Shown here one piece after another: positions 40,046 through 54,700 of a stretch of DNA of 60,260 nucleotides (positions within the stretch are counted from its first letter, which is position 1; each line of letters starts with the position of its first letter). A program made the translations under genes and the position numbers. The stretch is taken from contig NOWV01000295.1 in assembly GCA_003344405.1 (NCBI GenBank), forward strand, positions 1-60,260. The letters are read 5' to 3'. The notes under the pieces are model-generated. The model had not been told where the DNA came from. It was given only the letters and a program-made list of their open reading frames with translations, and ran no database searches. Source of the stretch: Trichoplax sp. H2. Lineage: Eukaryota > Placozoa > Uniplacotomia > Trichoplacea.

Positions 40046-43000
40046 ATGATTTGGCGTGGATCACTTATGACTGTAGTGTTTTGCCTTCTCTTACCTGGCT
40101 ACTACGCACAAGGTATACATAGCGATGTTTCATATGCTACTATACAGTATACGCGTATATCTAATTAGGTTCAGTATTCTTATACACTATACACTATTAT
40201 ATATTTGGCAATATCTATTATATTATTATTATAGTTTCAAAATTGTTACGGTAAGAAAAGGGTATTACTTTTAAACAAATTACATGATGTGAATACAAAG
40301 TATCGTAAGAACTGATCTATATCACAATCAATGATTACAATAATAATTTTAGAACACTGAGGAAAAAATTTATATATCTATAAACCATATTAATCAAAAT
40401 AGATATTATGAATACGTTCCAAAAATATTTACTACGATAATGTTAATATCGTTCTCAATTTCGATGTTTTACAGAGTACTACGAATTTACCACACATCCA
40501 AGCAATGTCTACCTTGCAGGAGGCGTACCTCAAGTTGTGATGTCTTGCAGAGCCGCACCTGTAACAGGCTTAACTTGGACTTATCAATGGCGACTAAATA
40601 ATGATTATCTTTCTGCCCAACAAAGAGGCAATGCTAGATTCACCGGATTTAACAGTAATGAGCTTACAATAGGATCCGCTACTAGCGATATTTACGATAC
40701 CACTCTTTTCGGTAAAGGTAATAATTTCACATGTGTGGCAACCAATAATAATGGACCTATAACGTCAAGAATCGCAAATATCTTCCGTGTTGGTAAGTTA
40801 CACCCATAGAAATAACGTTTAACTCTTATATAACTTATATGCCATACGGTACTCGTATTTAAAACGCTATCATAAGGAATTAACATAATAATATTTCCGA
40901 ATTTATTATATACCGTACTAAAATATCAGATATTTTCAGGTAAACCATTCTTTCAAGGAAACAGTAAATTAAACAAAAATGCTACCTTTTTAGCGGGTCA
41001 AGCTACAAGTATCCAATGTGGTGACACAAAATTTCCGGAAATTCCTATCACCTTATTGTGGCATTACACGAGAAATGAATTACGCTTTAATCCATCATCC
41101 GATGGAAGAATTGCGATCGCCTTAGATGGCACTCTATATTTCGCTAACTTACTTGTTTCTGATGCAACGCGTTATCGTTGTGGTGTAAGGCCTACTCAAC
41201 CAATCACAAGTACCAATATATTTTTTTCAGGAAACACAACATTAGCTATACAGCCAAGAGGTTAGTCTAAAATAAATCAAGTTATACCTCGAACAGCGAC
41301 TACATCTTTTAAAATTTCTTTAGTACTTCGATGTTCTAATTACTATCAACGTAGTAGCAGCAGTTGTCAAATATTACAATTTATACATAAATTATTCCAG
41401 ACATACTAATATAATGTAGAATTTTAATTTCTAATAGTCATCAAACGTTGTACTTTTTTCAAATAATACATTTTTATTATTGTACTTGCAATTAATGTTT
41501 ACTAATCTATAACTTGTAAATTTTAATCTATCCTTTTCGTAAATTTTTCATCACAGTTTGCACCGGTCAATCATGTGGTAAGTACACAAATAGTTCGATA
41601 TGATATTGTGTATTACTTGTCTTTTATTATGAGCTTTTACTTTTTAAGCTAAGTAATATTAACTTACATACTGTATAATATCGTAACAGATTTTGGTCCA
41701 GAATTCCATAAAAGGTCCGGTAATGTGCAAGCAGTGATCGGTTCATCGATTACCTTAGAATGTATCCCCAAAGGAAGGTATCTATTGATAATACGGAAAT
41801 CAAAGATGTATAGCTGGGTTACTCGCTCAATCATGAGGCCTATTATGAAATGTAGTAGTTTTCCTTTACATAACATTTAACAGTTATTAAATTACAGTGT
41901 AAACTTATTCATTACGTCGTATCTAAACTCAAGAATTTCAATTTACTATTTCAGACCAACTCCTATTATCAGCTGGTGCTTGTATAACTCTAACACTCAA
42001 TTATGCAACAACATCCAAGCATCATCTAAGTACGCTTATAGTCAAGCCAGTAATAGGCTAACTATTAATAATCTCATTCCTCAAGATGCTGGAACGTATA
42101 GATGTATAGCAAAAAGTATAAAATCTATACAATGGGATAATGTCTTACAAGTCGATCGTAAGTTAGATTTTGACAAGATTATAATTATCTATCAAAGCTG
42201 TCCAAAATAATATATTGTGTTAATTGACAATGAGGATTGCTTCGATTTTTAATTTAATAGCAAAATTGACATGGATAACAAGGTTTAGATCAATGTCTGC
42301 TTCAATCGAAGATACTGTAACTTTTCCTTGTACTGCATACGGCACGCCGCCATTAAAATATACGTGGTATAAACAAGCCATTAAATTTCCCCTGACTAAT
42401 AGTCGATTCATTATGTCGAGTACAAGTGGAAATTTAACAATAAGAAATCTATTAAGTAATGATACTGGCGTTTACCAATGCGTTGTTGAAGACAGATATA
42501 ACAGAATTGCAAGTGGAGGATACTTCGAAGTCAAAGGTTAAATATTAGCTTATAGCTATCTTTACAATGATTAGCTGTAAATCTACTTAGTTAAAAAGTT
42601 GAAGGTTATACTGTATTTTGATATAATAAATTCTCAAAAGTAAATAAGTATGCTAAACTGTTATTTAGTCGATCCGTATATTACTTATTGAGATAAAATT
42701 ATATCGGTAACAATTCAGTACAGTACTATTAACTTTCTTATTCACTTATATAGTAGTCTTTAAATCGTTATCTTGCTTAGTCTATGTTCTCTAAATTTAT
42801 TCTACTTTGTTAAATTGATATAGTATTTGCAGCCAGATTTACTGAGACGATGCAACAACAGCAGATTATTCAAGTTGGTCCATCAGCACAAGTAGTATGC
42901 CCAATTGACGGAGGTCCAAAACCGACTATTGATTACTTCTTTAATGGAAACCAGATATCATTGTTGGGCTCTAATAAATATGAAAGATTACGAAATGGTA

Positions 43001-46000
43001 ATTTATTGGTTAAGAATGTCGTCTTAGCAGATGGAGGAAACTATACTTGTAGAGGAAGAAATCGATATAATCCAGTGAATACCTACGTTACTGGTTGGGC
43101 AAGGGCTCATGTTTACCGTAAGTTAACCCTTATGCTATGACGTTTTCTGATATAGATTACAAAAGCTATCAATAATTTAGATAGTATTATTTTAAAACTT
43201 CCGTTTAAGCTAATACAATACAATCCTATATAATTCAGTAGATATTCATCTTGATCGTAATCTCATAAGATCTATTAAAATTGTTATTTTTCATTTTCGA
43301 TAGTTCTAAAATCAGATCTAATCAATTCTATATATATCTTACCGACAAATATCCTTTCATCCCATTAGTCTTATCCTTCTTAGTATCCGTAAAAATATTA
43401 CATCATATTTCTTGCCTATTATTTTTAGTGTTTAACAATTAATTAATTGACGTAGTCAGAGAGATTGTAAGACTTGATACGTATTTAACCCTATTTTTTA
43501 ACAAATATTCTTAAAGCTACAACTTCTTATCCATGCAGTGATAGTTTATTAAGACTTCTCTACAGTACTTTCATTCTCATCTATATCCGATAACAAAGTA
43601 TAAGTTCGCATGAGAAAGATATTTTGAAGACATTGCTTGAGTAGATTGTACTTTAAAGAGCTCTTAATTGAATTGCTCTAACGTTTACAGAAGCGACTAA
43701 AATTCTGGAAGGTCCAACTACCCGAAGCTATCGTATTGGCTCTACAGTAACTATCCCATGCAATGTTACAGCTGATTCTAGAATTAGGAATGCGGTTACA
43801 GTAGTATGGCAAAGGAATGGTCAATCTATACAAGCTTCATCCAAATATGTACTACGAAATTTATATCCTAATTACGCCTTGACTATTAACAACGCTCAAA
43901 TCGCAGAAAGTGGAAATTACTCATGTAGAATGACTGTTGATGTCGCTCAATTACCAGGAAAAACAATTACTGATACTAAAATTGGAAACATAGCATTCAA
44001 TGGTAAGATTAATAGAGAAAATTCACTGAATCAGCCTAGATATTCTCAGTCATTATATTGAATAGTACCGTATACGTTAAGTAGCGATATAAGACGATAG
44101 CAAAACATTAAGATAATTACTATTCGTAGCAGTTGACTTTTATTTCTGTTCTTAGCTGTTCCACTACCTCCTACTCTTGCTTCTGGAAGATTAATAAATA
44201 GCAGTATGCTATTTCTTAACTGGACTTTCGCAACCGGTAACGAAAACAATAGTCCTTTGAAAAAGTTTGTCGTCCAATTCAGATCAAACTATATCTCAAC
44301 TATTCGAACACTTTTGGAAATACCCAACATCAACCAACGAAGTACCTTCATAACTCCATCCCCATATATAACATACACTTTATACGTAGCTGCAGAAAAC
44401 GGCGTTGGCCTTAGCCAAAGGAGTAATCAATTACAAATTAGAAATCCTAATACAGCTGGTACGATTAATATAATAGTTACTCCTCTTATGACTATCATCA
44501 ATTTTTTAATTATATCATTTACGCGTATAAAACGACATCTAACAAATAGTATAACAATGTGCTAAAGTTACTGTTGTTAATTCTTAAAAGCCATTTTATC
44601 GATAACTTTTTTCAATAATGAGCTCACTAACACAAAGTAATTTCATTTTTAGTTCCTACCGACGCACCTACTAATCTTTATACGCTAGTCAATTCAGCAG
44701 ATTTAACAACATTAACCGTTTACTGGACAGTAAGTTATTTTTAATATTTCTAGGTTTCTCACTACATTTATTTCTGTTTCAACTATATTTACATTAATCT
44801 TTGATATAGTTACTTATCATAGTTTCATATAAGATAGGTGCACGTTTTCGTTAAAACTAGTCGAAAATTTAAATAATAATATCTAATTTATTTTCAGCCA
44901 CTAACAGGTGAACAAGCTAATGGCCCAAACTTAAGGTATCTGTTAAGATACAGGAAGAGTAATACTGCCAACTCTTATAAGACCATCGACGTAACCGGCT
45001 CTAGTTACACAATTTCCGGATTAGAAGCTCGAGTTAATTATGATTTCGATCTTCGAGCGCGTAACGATATTGGCCCAAGTACAGTATTTGCTTACTATCT
45101 CGGATGTACATGCGAACAAAGTAAGAAAACTGTACACCTTGCTTCTTCTAATTTATGATTAATTAGATAGTACCAAGTTATTCTCTACTAGTCTTTTATA
45201 ATAAAATTCAATTTTTGTCTTGATTAGAAACAAGCATAGTTATTCAAGTAACTAAGTTATTGTTAACCATTAATACAATTATTATCGAAAACTAATGTTA
45301 ATTAATGTATCTATATACTTTATACTGATGATATTAAGGGCCTGTCGGAATACCATTCAATGTAACCGTAGTAGTAACAAATGCAAACATCGTTATTAAT
45401 TGGTTACAAGTACCTGTGCATTTGCAGGGCGGAAAAATCACGGCTAATCGGGTAAAATACTAAACAGAGTCCTATTGTGTTATCACTATAGATATAAATT
45501 AATCAAATATACTAGATCTTACAAATCGCGGGTATACCTATACATCAATTATTTAGTAAGCTAAAACTGTATTTTGTCAGTCGGAATGATATGTATGTAT
45601 ACATACGCGTACTTACACAAATCGTTTATACGTACATGCTAAACATCGTAGTAGATAGTAGAAATAAACTTACTACAAATTTAAAAATAAATTTCGAATA
45701 CTAAGAATATTTACGGTTTAACTTTTTTATATTACAGGTTAGATTAACACAAGTTACTTCTGGAACACAAAATACCATCTTAATCAATTCTACAACTAGT
45801 ATTACTCTTTACGGTTTAGCACCTAATACTAATTATACCGTTGCTATTAGCGGCAGAAATGCTGCTGGAGAAGGTCCATTTTCTGTTCCTAAAACCTTTA
45901 GAACTGGCAGCATAGGTAATAAGGATAATATATGTATTAGTCTTTACCGGTAATACACGTACAATAGAGAACTTTAACAAATTAAGCTACAAGACGGTAT

Positions 46001-47441
46001 TTTTCTTCTTTTCTCGTACGCTAATTGTAGATACAGCATATAAACCAGTTTTAGGCTTTCCTATTAGCAGTGATATAACTAATGATACTGTTACTTTACG
46101 ATGGACTATCGTTGGTCAACCGTTTTATTTCCAGCCTCAATATAGACTTTCAAGTAAGTAATGTACCGCAATGTTAAAGTTTTCTATCATTTTAGCTGCT
46201 ACTTCAGCGGTAGCAAAGAAGAACAAATTATTGCTAAACCGAGCTAATTACTACATAAGAAGCGCTTTAAAAGAATTCTCTCTTGTTTGTGACTTTATTT
46301 TTATTAGATCAAATATGGATATCTAGTAATAATCTTACAAGGCAAACAGCAAATGTAGTAATAAGAGGACTTCTACCGAATACGGCTTACGAATTCAGAG
46401 TTAATGCGATCTATTTTAGCGGACGAAATATATCAAGCGATATCCGAGCTGTACAAACTAAAAGTAAATATAAGATCACTTGTAGAAGCAAGAATGAACT
46501 AACTTTTCTATTAGCTAGACAATACAACTATAACCCATACAAGTAGTAATGAAAAATCTGTGTATATCTGATATACTGAGCTAGATTGATTCCTTTTTCG
46601 CTTTATAGATACTATCGGACAACAAGTTCGACCTTTTTATCAAGAAGCATGGTTTATCATTATTATTGTTATAGCTTGTCTAGCCCTTATTATAGCTATA
46701 GCTGTCCTACTTTGCAAAGGCCGTAAGAAAGCAGGTAAATTTCCAGGTTAGTGTGAATGTTGATGATCTTATTATAGTAGCCTACTAGCTTATATGTCTT
46801 CTATTACTTTTAAAATTAATCGGCTATTTTTTTCAATTTCTTTGTTTATATCGTATTCATATTAGCAGTTCCAAAAGGCAAACAGTAAGTCAATCTTTTC
46901 AAAGTTTTCTTAATTATAGAGTAATTTCGATAGTCTACATTGATTTATTAGCTATTATTTTTCTTAATATTTTCATATGCGCAGACTTTATGCTTTATTA
47001 ATGTAACAAGAATATTAGAGCTATAATATATTGACGGATTACTACTATTAATGATTTACTGTTAGGAATCCACCCATTCCACCGCCTCCTGAAACAACGA
47101 ACGAGGAATATGATACCATTAAGAGACCACCTTTGCCTCACCCTCAGACTGAAACAATCCATCATGGAGATGAGTCGTTGCTTGACAATAATAGTATCGA
47201 TAGCCTTGAACAATATGCTGACTTGCCTGGATTAAGTAAATTTAATGAGGACGGCTCATTTATTGGTGAATATGGCGACAAGGAAATGGACAGATACAGC
47301 CAATATAATCATGAAGGTGTTATCGAGCCAACTGGTAGTCAATATGGCGCAGTCCGGGATGATGCAAGCTATCATACTAATCATACTAATCATAATACCC
47401 TCGATGTTGATAATAGCACTACTTTTTCAACTTTTGTCTAA
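40046..47441 (+). CDS. L1CAM/neuroglian-type ankyrin-binding adhesion receptor, copy A
   Basis: A cell-surface adhesion protein of the L1 family. Nineteen exons: 40046-40112, 40475-40792, 40940-41260, 41557-41577, 41690-41777, 41955-42157, 42261-42536, 42833-43117, 43691-44002, 44156-44458, 44653-44729, 44898-45120, 45339-45451, 45738-45915, 46031-46153, 46308-46463, 46609-46734, 46869-46884, 47066-47441; 1193 residues, all phases agree. Order: signal peptide 1-~20; Ig1 23-128, Ig2 129-235, Ig3 243-339, Ig4 340-431, Ig5 432-526, Ig6 527-630, each with its Cys pair and a Y-x-C (F-x-C in Ig1); FN3 domains 631-731, 732-831, 832-928, 929-1021; membrane segment ~1036-1057 then K-G-R-K-K; a Pro-rich stretch; N-E-D-G-S-F-I-G-E-Y ending at 1138, the L1-family ankyrin site (FIGQY in relatives); C-terminus S-T-F-V, a class I PDZ ligand. 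Four FN3 rather than the usual five. Confidence 0.94.
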
Positions 47442-50400
47442 TTTCTGGCATAGCTCAGCATCTTCTCAACTAGAATATTTAAATCGTTCAAATTCAGTAT
47501 TTTATGTGACAGCAAGATTCCTTTTCTTGATCTGCATATCATTATGCCTATGCAGTATTATTAACTAGTTAAAAGTGATGATAAAATCCATTTAATAATT
47601 TTAACATTGTTTACTTGGAAAAGATCAGATCATAGTAATAAGAAAAGAAACAATCGTGGCAAGTTACAATTAATTTAATATTGGATCTAGGTATTCATTT
47701 TTTAATCTCTCCAATAATAATCGAATCATAATTCAATAATGTTACTACAGCAATACCGCAAGGTCCTAAGGGCTACAATTAATTCTTGTCACATCAAGTA
47801 ATCGGTCTCACTCTTATATTCTGAAGTAATCTATGCATATAACAATGTTCATTCATGATTGTGTAAGAACAACACCTACTCGTTGGATTATATTGTAATT
47901 TGATCACGTATGGAAGCTTAATACTAGAAAATTATAGAGAATCTATAATTGAAAATCATTGAATTACGATAAAGAAATAGATTCTGGAAGATCTTGTTAG
48001 AGTAGATTAACTCTTCATTTTGTAGGGATAGAGCGATAACTGAACGGTGATTTTGGACACATTTATAGCTATGTTACTAGCATCTATCGCATATAAATTG
48101 AATATATTTCTACTACTAAAAGATTCATTTATACTATTTATTCACTTTTAATATCCTGAATACTCTAAGTCCATAAAAGATCGAATACGAAACCCGCAAT
48201 AATGTCAGGAAGTAATAATTCATTTTGTTTAATCTGTTAGTTTTGATATTTACTAGCGTGGTGTAATCGCCTGGCATGTATTCACTGGACCATTAACTTT
48301 GACTTTATATAATTATAATTGTACTTGTGAAAGGATACATTTGTACAAATATCCTATCTTATTCCTATTGCGGCAATATCATAGCGGGTCTTATTTAATC
48401 CAAGTTTATCTATTACCGTATTCATCATTCATTGATTTATCCAACTTAGTAATTTTAAGAAGTTTTCCCTGTATATTGATATTAAAGATAATGATGATAT
48501 TCAGCTTGCACTTCGGTTGCAAATTGTATGTATGTCCAAAATCTTACGATTTCAACCATCATTACTTATACTAGTATACTTTCATTTTAGAAAGATACTG
48601 TGGCATTTTTACTTTAATAGCATTGATAATTTTCAAGATTTGTGTCCGATTTGTTAAATAGAGTAATAAAAGAGACAGAAGTTATGCATTCAATTGTGTG
48701 ATGACTTTTATCCATTTAGATAAATAGAAAATTAACATCAGCAGCACAATATTGAATGCTACTTGCAAAGTATAAGTAAGACAGCATAAGTAATCCCTAA
48801 ATTTATTATTCTCTATTACGGGACTTTAATCTACGTAAGAAGCTTTGCTTAGTGCATGACTTTCATAACTCTAGTTATAATGTAGAAAGATTAGATCGCA
48901 TTATTTCTTAATAAAGGCGATAAAAGTTATCCAATCGATCGTTACGGTAGCTTTCATTAATATACCGAAATAAAAACTAACGTCAAGACAGCATCAGGTA
49001 CTACTTTCATTTGTATATAAGACAGTTGTAGCTTTACCCATACTTAAATTGATTATATAATATTCTCTACTAAAAGATTTCTTACTTGTACATTATAACT
49101 TCTGTCTACTGGATGCAGTTAATAAAGGCGGTAGAAATTATACTGTACAATCGATTTTTATGATAGCTTTCATTAATTTAGTGAAGTAGAAAACTAACAT
49201 CAAGACAATATCATGTACTACTTTCACTCGTAACCAAACCTTTCTCAGATCTAGGTTGTAGCTTTATCTATATTTATATTAAGTATTCTCTACTAAGAAA
49301 TTTCTTGTTTATACCGTAGTTCCTGACATATAAAGAAACTAGATTACATTTTTCATCGTAAAAGAAATCAAAGTGATACAATCGACTATAAGCATAATTT
49401 TATCAATTTAACAAAATAGAAACTCACCATTATCAAGACAATATTGAAAGCTACTTGTATTCTATATAAGACATTACTAACTACCCCTAAATAGATTATT
49501 CACTATTACAGAATTTCTTGCTACAAATAAGAAGCTCCACCTGGTGCATGACTTTTATGGTTCTAGTGACAATGTAGAAAATTATATTACGTCTCTTTAC
49601 GATAAAGATGATAGAAATTATGCAATAGATCATGATAATTTTTATCAACTTAGCAATATATAATACATAGAAAGTTATCATATCACTAAACATCGAACGC
49701 AATTGGTGGTATATGGAAACAACGTTAACTACACCTAATTAAATATTCTCTATTAAAGAATTTCTTACTTGCATAAAAAGTTCTACCTAATACGTCATAT
49801 GACTCTCATAGTTCTAGTAATAGAAAAATTATATCAGGTAATTTCGTCATAAAAGAGATAGAATAGTAAAATCGATAGTTACGATGACTTCATCAATTTA
49901 GCAGAAATATCCTATATAAGGCAACGCTAACTGTATCTAAAGTAATTATTTTACAACAGTTATATAAAAAGCTAAGCGTCGTGAATGAATTCAATAGCTC
50001 TATCTGCATTACAGAAAGACTACTCCACTATTATTTCAGCGTAATATTGTGGAATAAAAAAAACACTGTCTTACTAGCCAAATATCTTTCTGTTGTGTGT
50101 GAATTGGCTTAAAAATTACTCGCATACCATAAAATGCTACTTTACACTATAATGAATAAGAGCAATATATTTATCTTACTATTCATGTGCTAACTATCAC
50201 TTTTGTAGACATTAGCTTAATACAGCCCCTATTTGTCGACAATACTACAATGAGTTCTGGAAATATAATAGAGTAATAGAAAGACAACTGTATTCAGAAA
50301 ACCTAGTACTTTATTATGACTTATGCGAGGCTAGTGTAATCTGTTTTCGTTTCGATGCAACAGTTGTTCATTATTTAATCTTATAGTACTCGTCTATCGC

Positions 50401-51628
50401 TATACTTTATTATACTGCCACTCTGCTAATACTTTCGGTTTTATATTAATCTATCATTATATATCGTGACTATATAAATAAAATATCGTCATCAGTTCTA
50501 TACCTAATAATTATGTTTCAGATTGATATTGATACTGATAATATAATCTGAATGATAATATCAGTATCAGCATCAGTGCATCACGAATAGTAACCCAGCT
50601 ACTGCAGTATTATCTTTCAATCGGTATAGTTTAGGATCTAATATAGTTGTATGAAGTTAATATTTTCATTCCTTAACTATTTGTAAAAGAATTAAAGGAT
50701 AAAGAAATTAGAGGTTATTCATGCGATCTACTTCTATGAAATTTTAAACGAAATCATAGATAAAAATATCATTCTTTACGAGTAACATAATGCAATGTTA
50801 TAACAGTGTTTTGAGCAATTTTGTACAGCAGTATTTGAAGCATCTGAACTGGTAAATATCAGTTTGCCCAAAAGAAAAATTATTGATATGTACTAAAGAC
50901 AACATTTCTCAAATCGATGGCCATTATCATCTTTAGTGATAGACGTGTTGAAAGTAATCGCAGTCATCGACAAGTCACAGTACTGCACTTTTGAGTCTTG
51001 TAGTGATGCTCCCCATAGCTGATTATAAAATAGCTATATTCGATATAGTTAGGTTTCTAAGAATAGACGTTATCGTGGTGCTAATATTATTTTAGATGAT
51101 TGTTAAGTACTATATTAAAAATTGTTAATCACTAATATTAGCCAGTTGGCTAATTATGGTACAAGATTTATTTGACTTGATGTACTGTAATTATGAAGAT
51201 ATCCAACACCGAAAGGTGCTAAATATTAATAGAAGAGTAGTGATATTTTAGGCAGAATGACTCAGATTGTAGAAGATAATGATGACCTATTTAAGGAAAA
51301 GTACTCTATTTGATGACTCAAGTCTGATTGTAGCTAATTATATTATCATAAGTAGATTTATCAACATGTATTTTAGAGCTGTAGAGATGAGCATAGACAT
51401 AGACGAGACTTCACTTTGAGCTCGAAATACTTTAGACTAGATTCTTGCTAGTAATTCATTCTTGCTCTACTATTCTTCAACTATGTAATAAAAGCCTTTT
51501 CTTAAATTCCCTCTTGACGAAAGTTACAGTACCACAAGGAGGCAGTAACGGATTGCTTCAACCGAACCCATAACTACTTAACCCGTGAAAATAAATTAAT
51601 TACTACTATTTTAAGACAATGACTACTT
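47442..51628. other. Downstream spacer between receptor copies
   Basis: No gene is recognised. It holds the degenerate tandem repeats listed separately (48650-49960) and AT-rich unique sequence. Open frames (48299-48574 plus, 49496-49702 minus) show no domain or splice structure. Confidence 0.5.
48650..49960. repeat. Degenerate tandem repeat, about six copies of 210-250 bp
   Basis: Each unit has a block like AATAAAGGCGATAGAAATTAT-CAATCGAT, then TAGCTTTCATTAATTTAG, AAACTAACATCAAGACAATAT, TATAAGACA and CTATTCTCTACTAAAGAATTTCTTACTTG. Units are anchored near 48667, 48912, 49124, 49363, 49601 and 49850. Copies are well diverged and share no open frame. Confidence 0.75.
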
Positions 51629-51729
51629 GCACCACTTGAAAGATCTACATATTACCTGTAGCTATACAATGAGATTGAAAAATTGCGATTGTTCCAATCA
51701 TGCATCATCGATGGCTTTAGCACAGTTTA

Positions 51730-54700
51730 ATACTACTAACAATGATTCATTACTTCTTCTTCTAATATAGTAATGTAAACTGGTTGACTATATGACTCAA
51801 ATAAACACTGTATGCATAACTATTGTTGGAGGAATGCTCTAGTGGGGTAATGTGTATTCTCTGCAAATATTGGACAATGCCAACTATTGTCCGGGCAACA
51901 TCTTTCAAGTCTGTAATTTTGTAAGAGTCATAAAAGAGTAAGTTTTAATCTACTACAATAGATGAAGTCATCGATTTAGAGAAATGAAGAATCGCCAGAA
52001 GGACAACTGCTGTTAAGTAGAATAATACGAAACCATGACTTCTCAGCGTTGTTTGGCTAGAGCATATCATTAATTAAGAAAATATCATGAAGGTGGAAAA
52101 AAAGCCAAAATGGCAATTGAATTCTAATGTGAGTAATTTTTAAATCAACTTGTAGACTCCGACTTGTCAGCTACAAGTGCCTCTATCGGATTCAATTTCA
52201 ATTTAGATCTTTACTGATAGCACTATCAGTGTCAAATGAGAAGAAAGTGTAGAGTAAAGGATATATTATAAATGATTGTAATCCGTGTCTGTTGTGTTGG
52301 ATACATTAGAAGAAAGGAACTGTAAGTTAGACTTTCTAACCGTTAACATTTGAAATGATGAAATTAAACTGACTTATTAATTCTAATCATTCAATAAGCG
52401 GATCAAGTAGCGATGTTAGTTTTCTATATACAATCATTAGTCTATGGTTTTAATCTCCGTCTGCTATTCATCATAGTAGCACAGTTAAAATAGCATTATA
52501 CAATACCTCTATTCTCTATCATTACCCAAACGAGATCATGATACATAGCAAATGCTTCGTATCATTGTCTTATGCTTTATAAAGTGACAATAAAAATGTC
52601 ATAAAACGGCCAGTAAAAACGAGTTGAAGAGGTTCATATCGCATGACAAAACGACAAACATTGGCTAATAATCCATCATCGATTCGAAACGATGACTAGA
52701 ATAGCCATGATAGATCTATTTAACAATAAAAAATGAAACGATCGGTATTGAAATCGTATACTGCTAAGTGATGGCCATGTTTTCAGATGGTCTACTTCGA
52801 GCCTAAATAGAAATTGATTGAATATACTTTAGTAATTAGCGCTAAATAGCCATAACTCATCATCTTTGACTAATTACTATAAATCCAATATTTTTTCTAT
52901 CTCTTATTTGCATAACTGATCTATATAGGAAAATTATTCAGTCTAGAGACAGTCGGCAATACAAAGAGTTGTCACGTCATCGTTGGCTAGGCTTGGCGTT
53001 GAAGAGGTGCTTTATTTATTGTATAATCTAATTGAAATTAAAGTACCGCCTCGGTAAAGAAACCCAACCGTCTATCTAGGACTGCAATGGTCTATCACTA
53101 TTGTCTACTATTGTTTCATTATTCTTATTTTTACTGACTTATCAATTTGAATCTACCCCTAACTGATTGCTGCACTGTATACTAAAGCTATTTTTTCAAG
53201 TCGCATCGGTGCATGCATATTAATTCTTATTCTTTTCTGAATATTCTGTCCCTCTTATTCACTGTCAGTAGTTTTTGCTTCCTTGTCTTTATGTTAAGCG
53301 ATCATAGAAGGATTATTCTGTAACGACTGACTACAGTACTTATAACTAGTATTTGTTTGCTATTTGTAAGCAACGTGCGTCCTTGGAATTAGATCAACCC
53401 ATTCCACTTGCACCGTAGAAAGCAAAAATCGATTTGGTATTTCGTTGATTATTCATTTATCAAATAGACGGTAAGACACTATTCTATAAATTTCAATTTA
53501 ATTTTTGAATTGTTTTTGGAGACGATATCCTTAAAATAAAATTGATTCCATTAACGTAGTCGACTTTTATATTGGAAAAAATTAAAATTTTAATAATACG
53601 CAACGTGGGTGCTACTTTTCCGTTTATTATTCCCATATTATTTTTTTTCCAACTTGGATTAATTCTGTTTGTATTGGTGTGGTACTACCGTAGTTTAATA
53701 ACTTTAGTTTCTATAAAGCATGTCTCATAGCACCTTTGCAAGTGTCTAATTGCTACTTCAAATCGTCTTAAAATGGGACATAAAATAACAAACGCCTTCA
53801 AAATTGCAAACTGTTGTCACCAATAATATCAAAAATGCCCCTACTTTTATACTAAGACAACGTCAATATTGATCACTTATCCATCCATTTTTTCCTTTTA
53901 TTTTATCATAGCTAACACATGAAATACGTATCGTACTTAATCAAATTTAATAGACAATATCATTTGCATTGGTACCACGCACAATTTAAATAATCTAGCT
54001 AACTCGCTAGTCATTCTATTACATCTTATCAATGCGATATTAGCCGATAACGAATCATAGCGTAATATTTTTCAAAGTAACATCTTAACAGTGAAAGCTT
54101 ATTGTGTTGCTCTACAATATAGTCTACAGTCGTAGAGTGAACAAACTATAAAGTTGACATTTAACCTATTTGTTCACAAATATTACATTAACAAGCGATA
54201 AAATATAGAATATTACATGTAATATATCGAGCACAAACCGTCGATTATGAAAACGTTAAAAATTATATGAAAACTATCTGACGCTCGGCACGGTATCATA
54301 TTGGTATATGCTAGCGTCTACGAGCAAATTGAAAATATTTTGTATACTTTACGATTTACTAGGCATTAATTCAATTTTCAAAGACTACCTGTATACTGGC
54401 TATAGAGTTCAAGTACAAGCTACAATAAATTGCTGCACATTGACGAGACTGCTTGTAATAATTGATACTCGATATTGTAGAACTCCTAAAACGCTTTGTT
54501 CTCTACTTATTTTGTATATTTTAGCGGAATAGAGAAAAGAGAAAGCACTGTCTTCTTTAGTATTTAAGCTATTCTTACAAGTGACCAAGTATACTAGAAT
54601 TTTTCGACTAATAGAAGTTCACACTATACTTTTATATTCTTGGATTAAAATATCGACGTCTATCTAGCACTTTAAAATGATTTTATTATTCGTCTTTACC

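Larger units (their letters stand above)
33691..41952. repeat. Segmental duplication, copy A (upstream DNA and first exons of the receptor)
   Basis: This 8.3 kb aligns in order with 51629-60260. Matching anchors include CACTTGAAAGATCTAC (33696 and 51633), TGCATCATCGATGGCTTTAG (33766 and 51704), the receptor ATG (40046 and 58364) and the exon 5 donor (41777 and 60085). The match certainly extends beyond the window in copy B. Non-coding parts differ by many small indels and substitutions, so it is not a fresh assembly echo. Confidence 0.95.
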
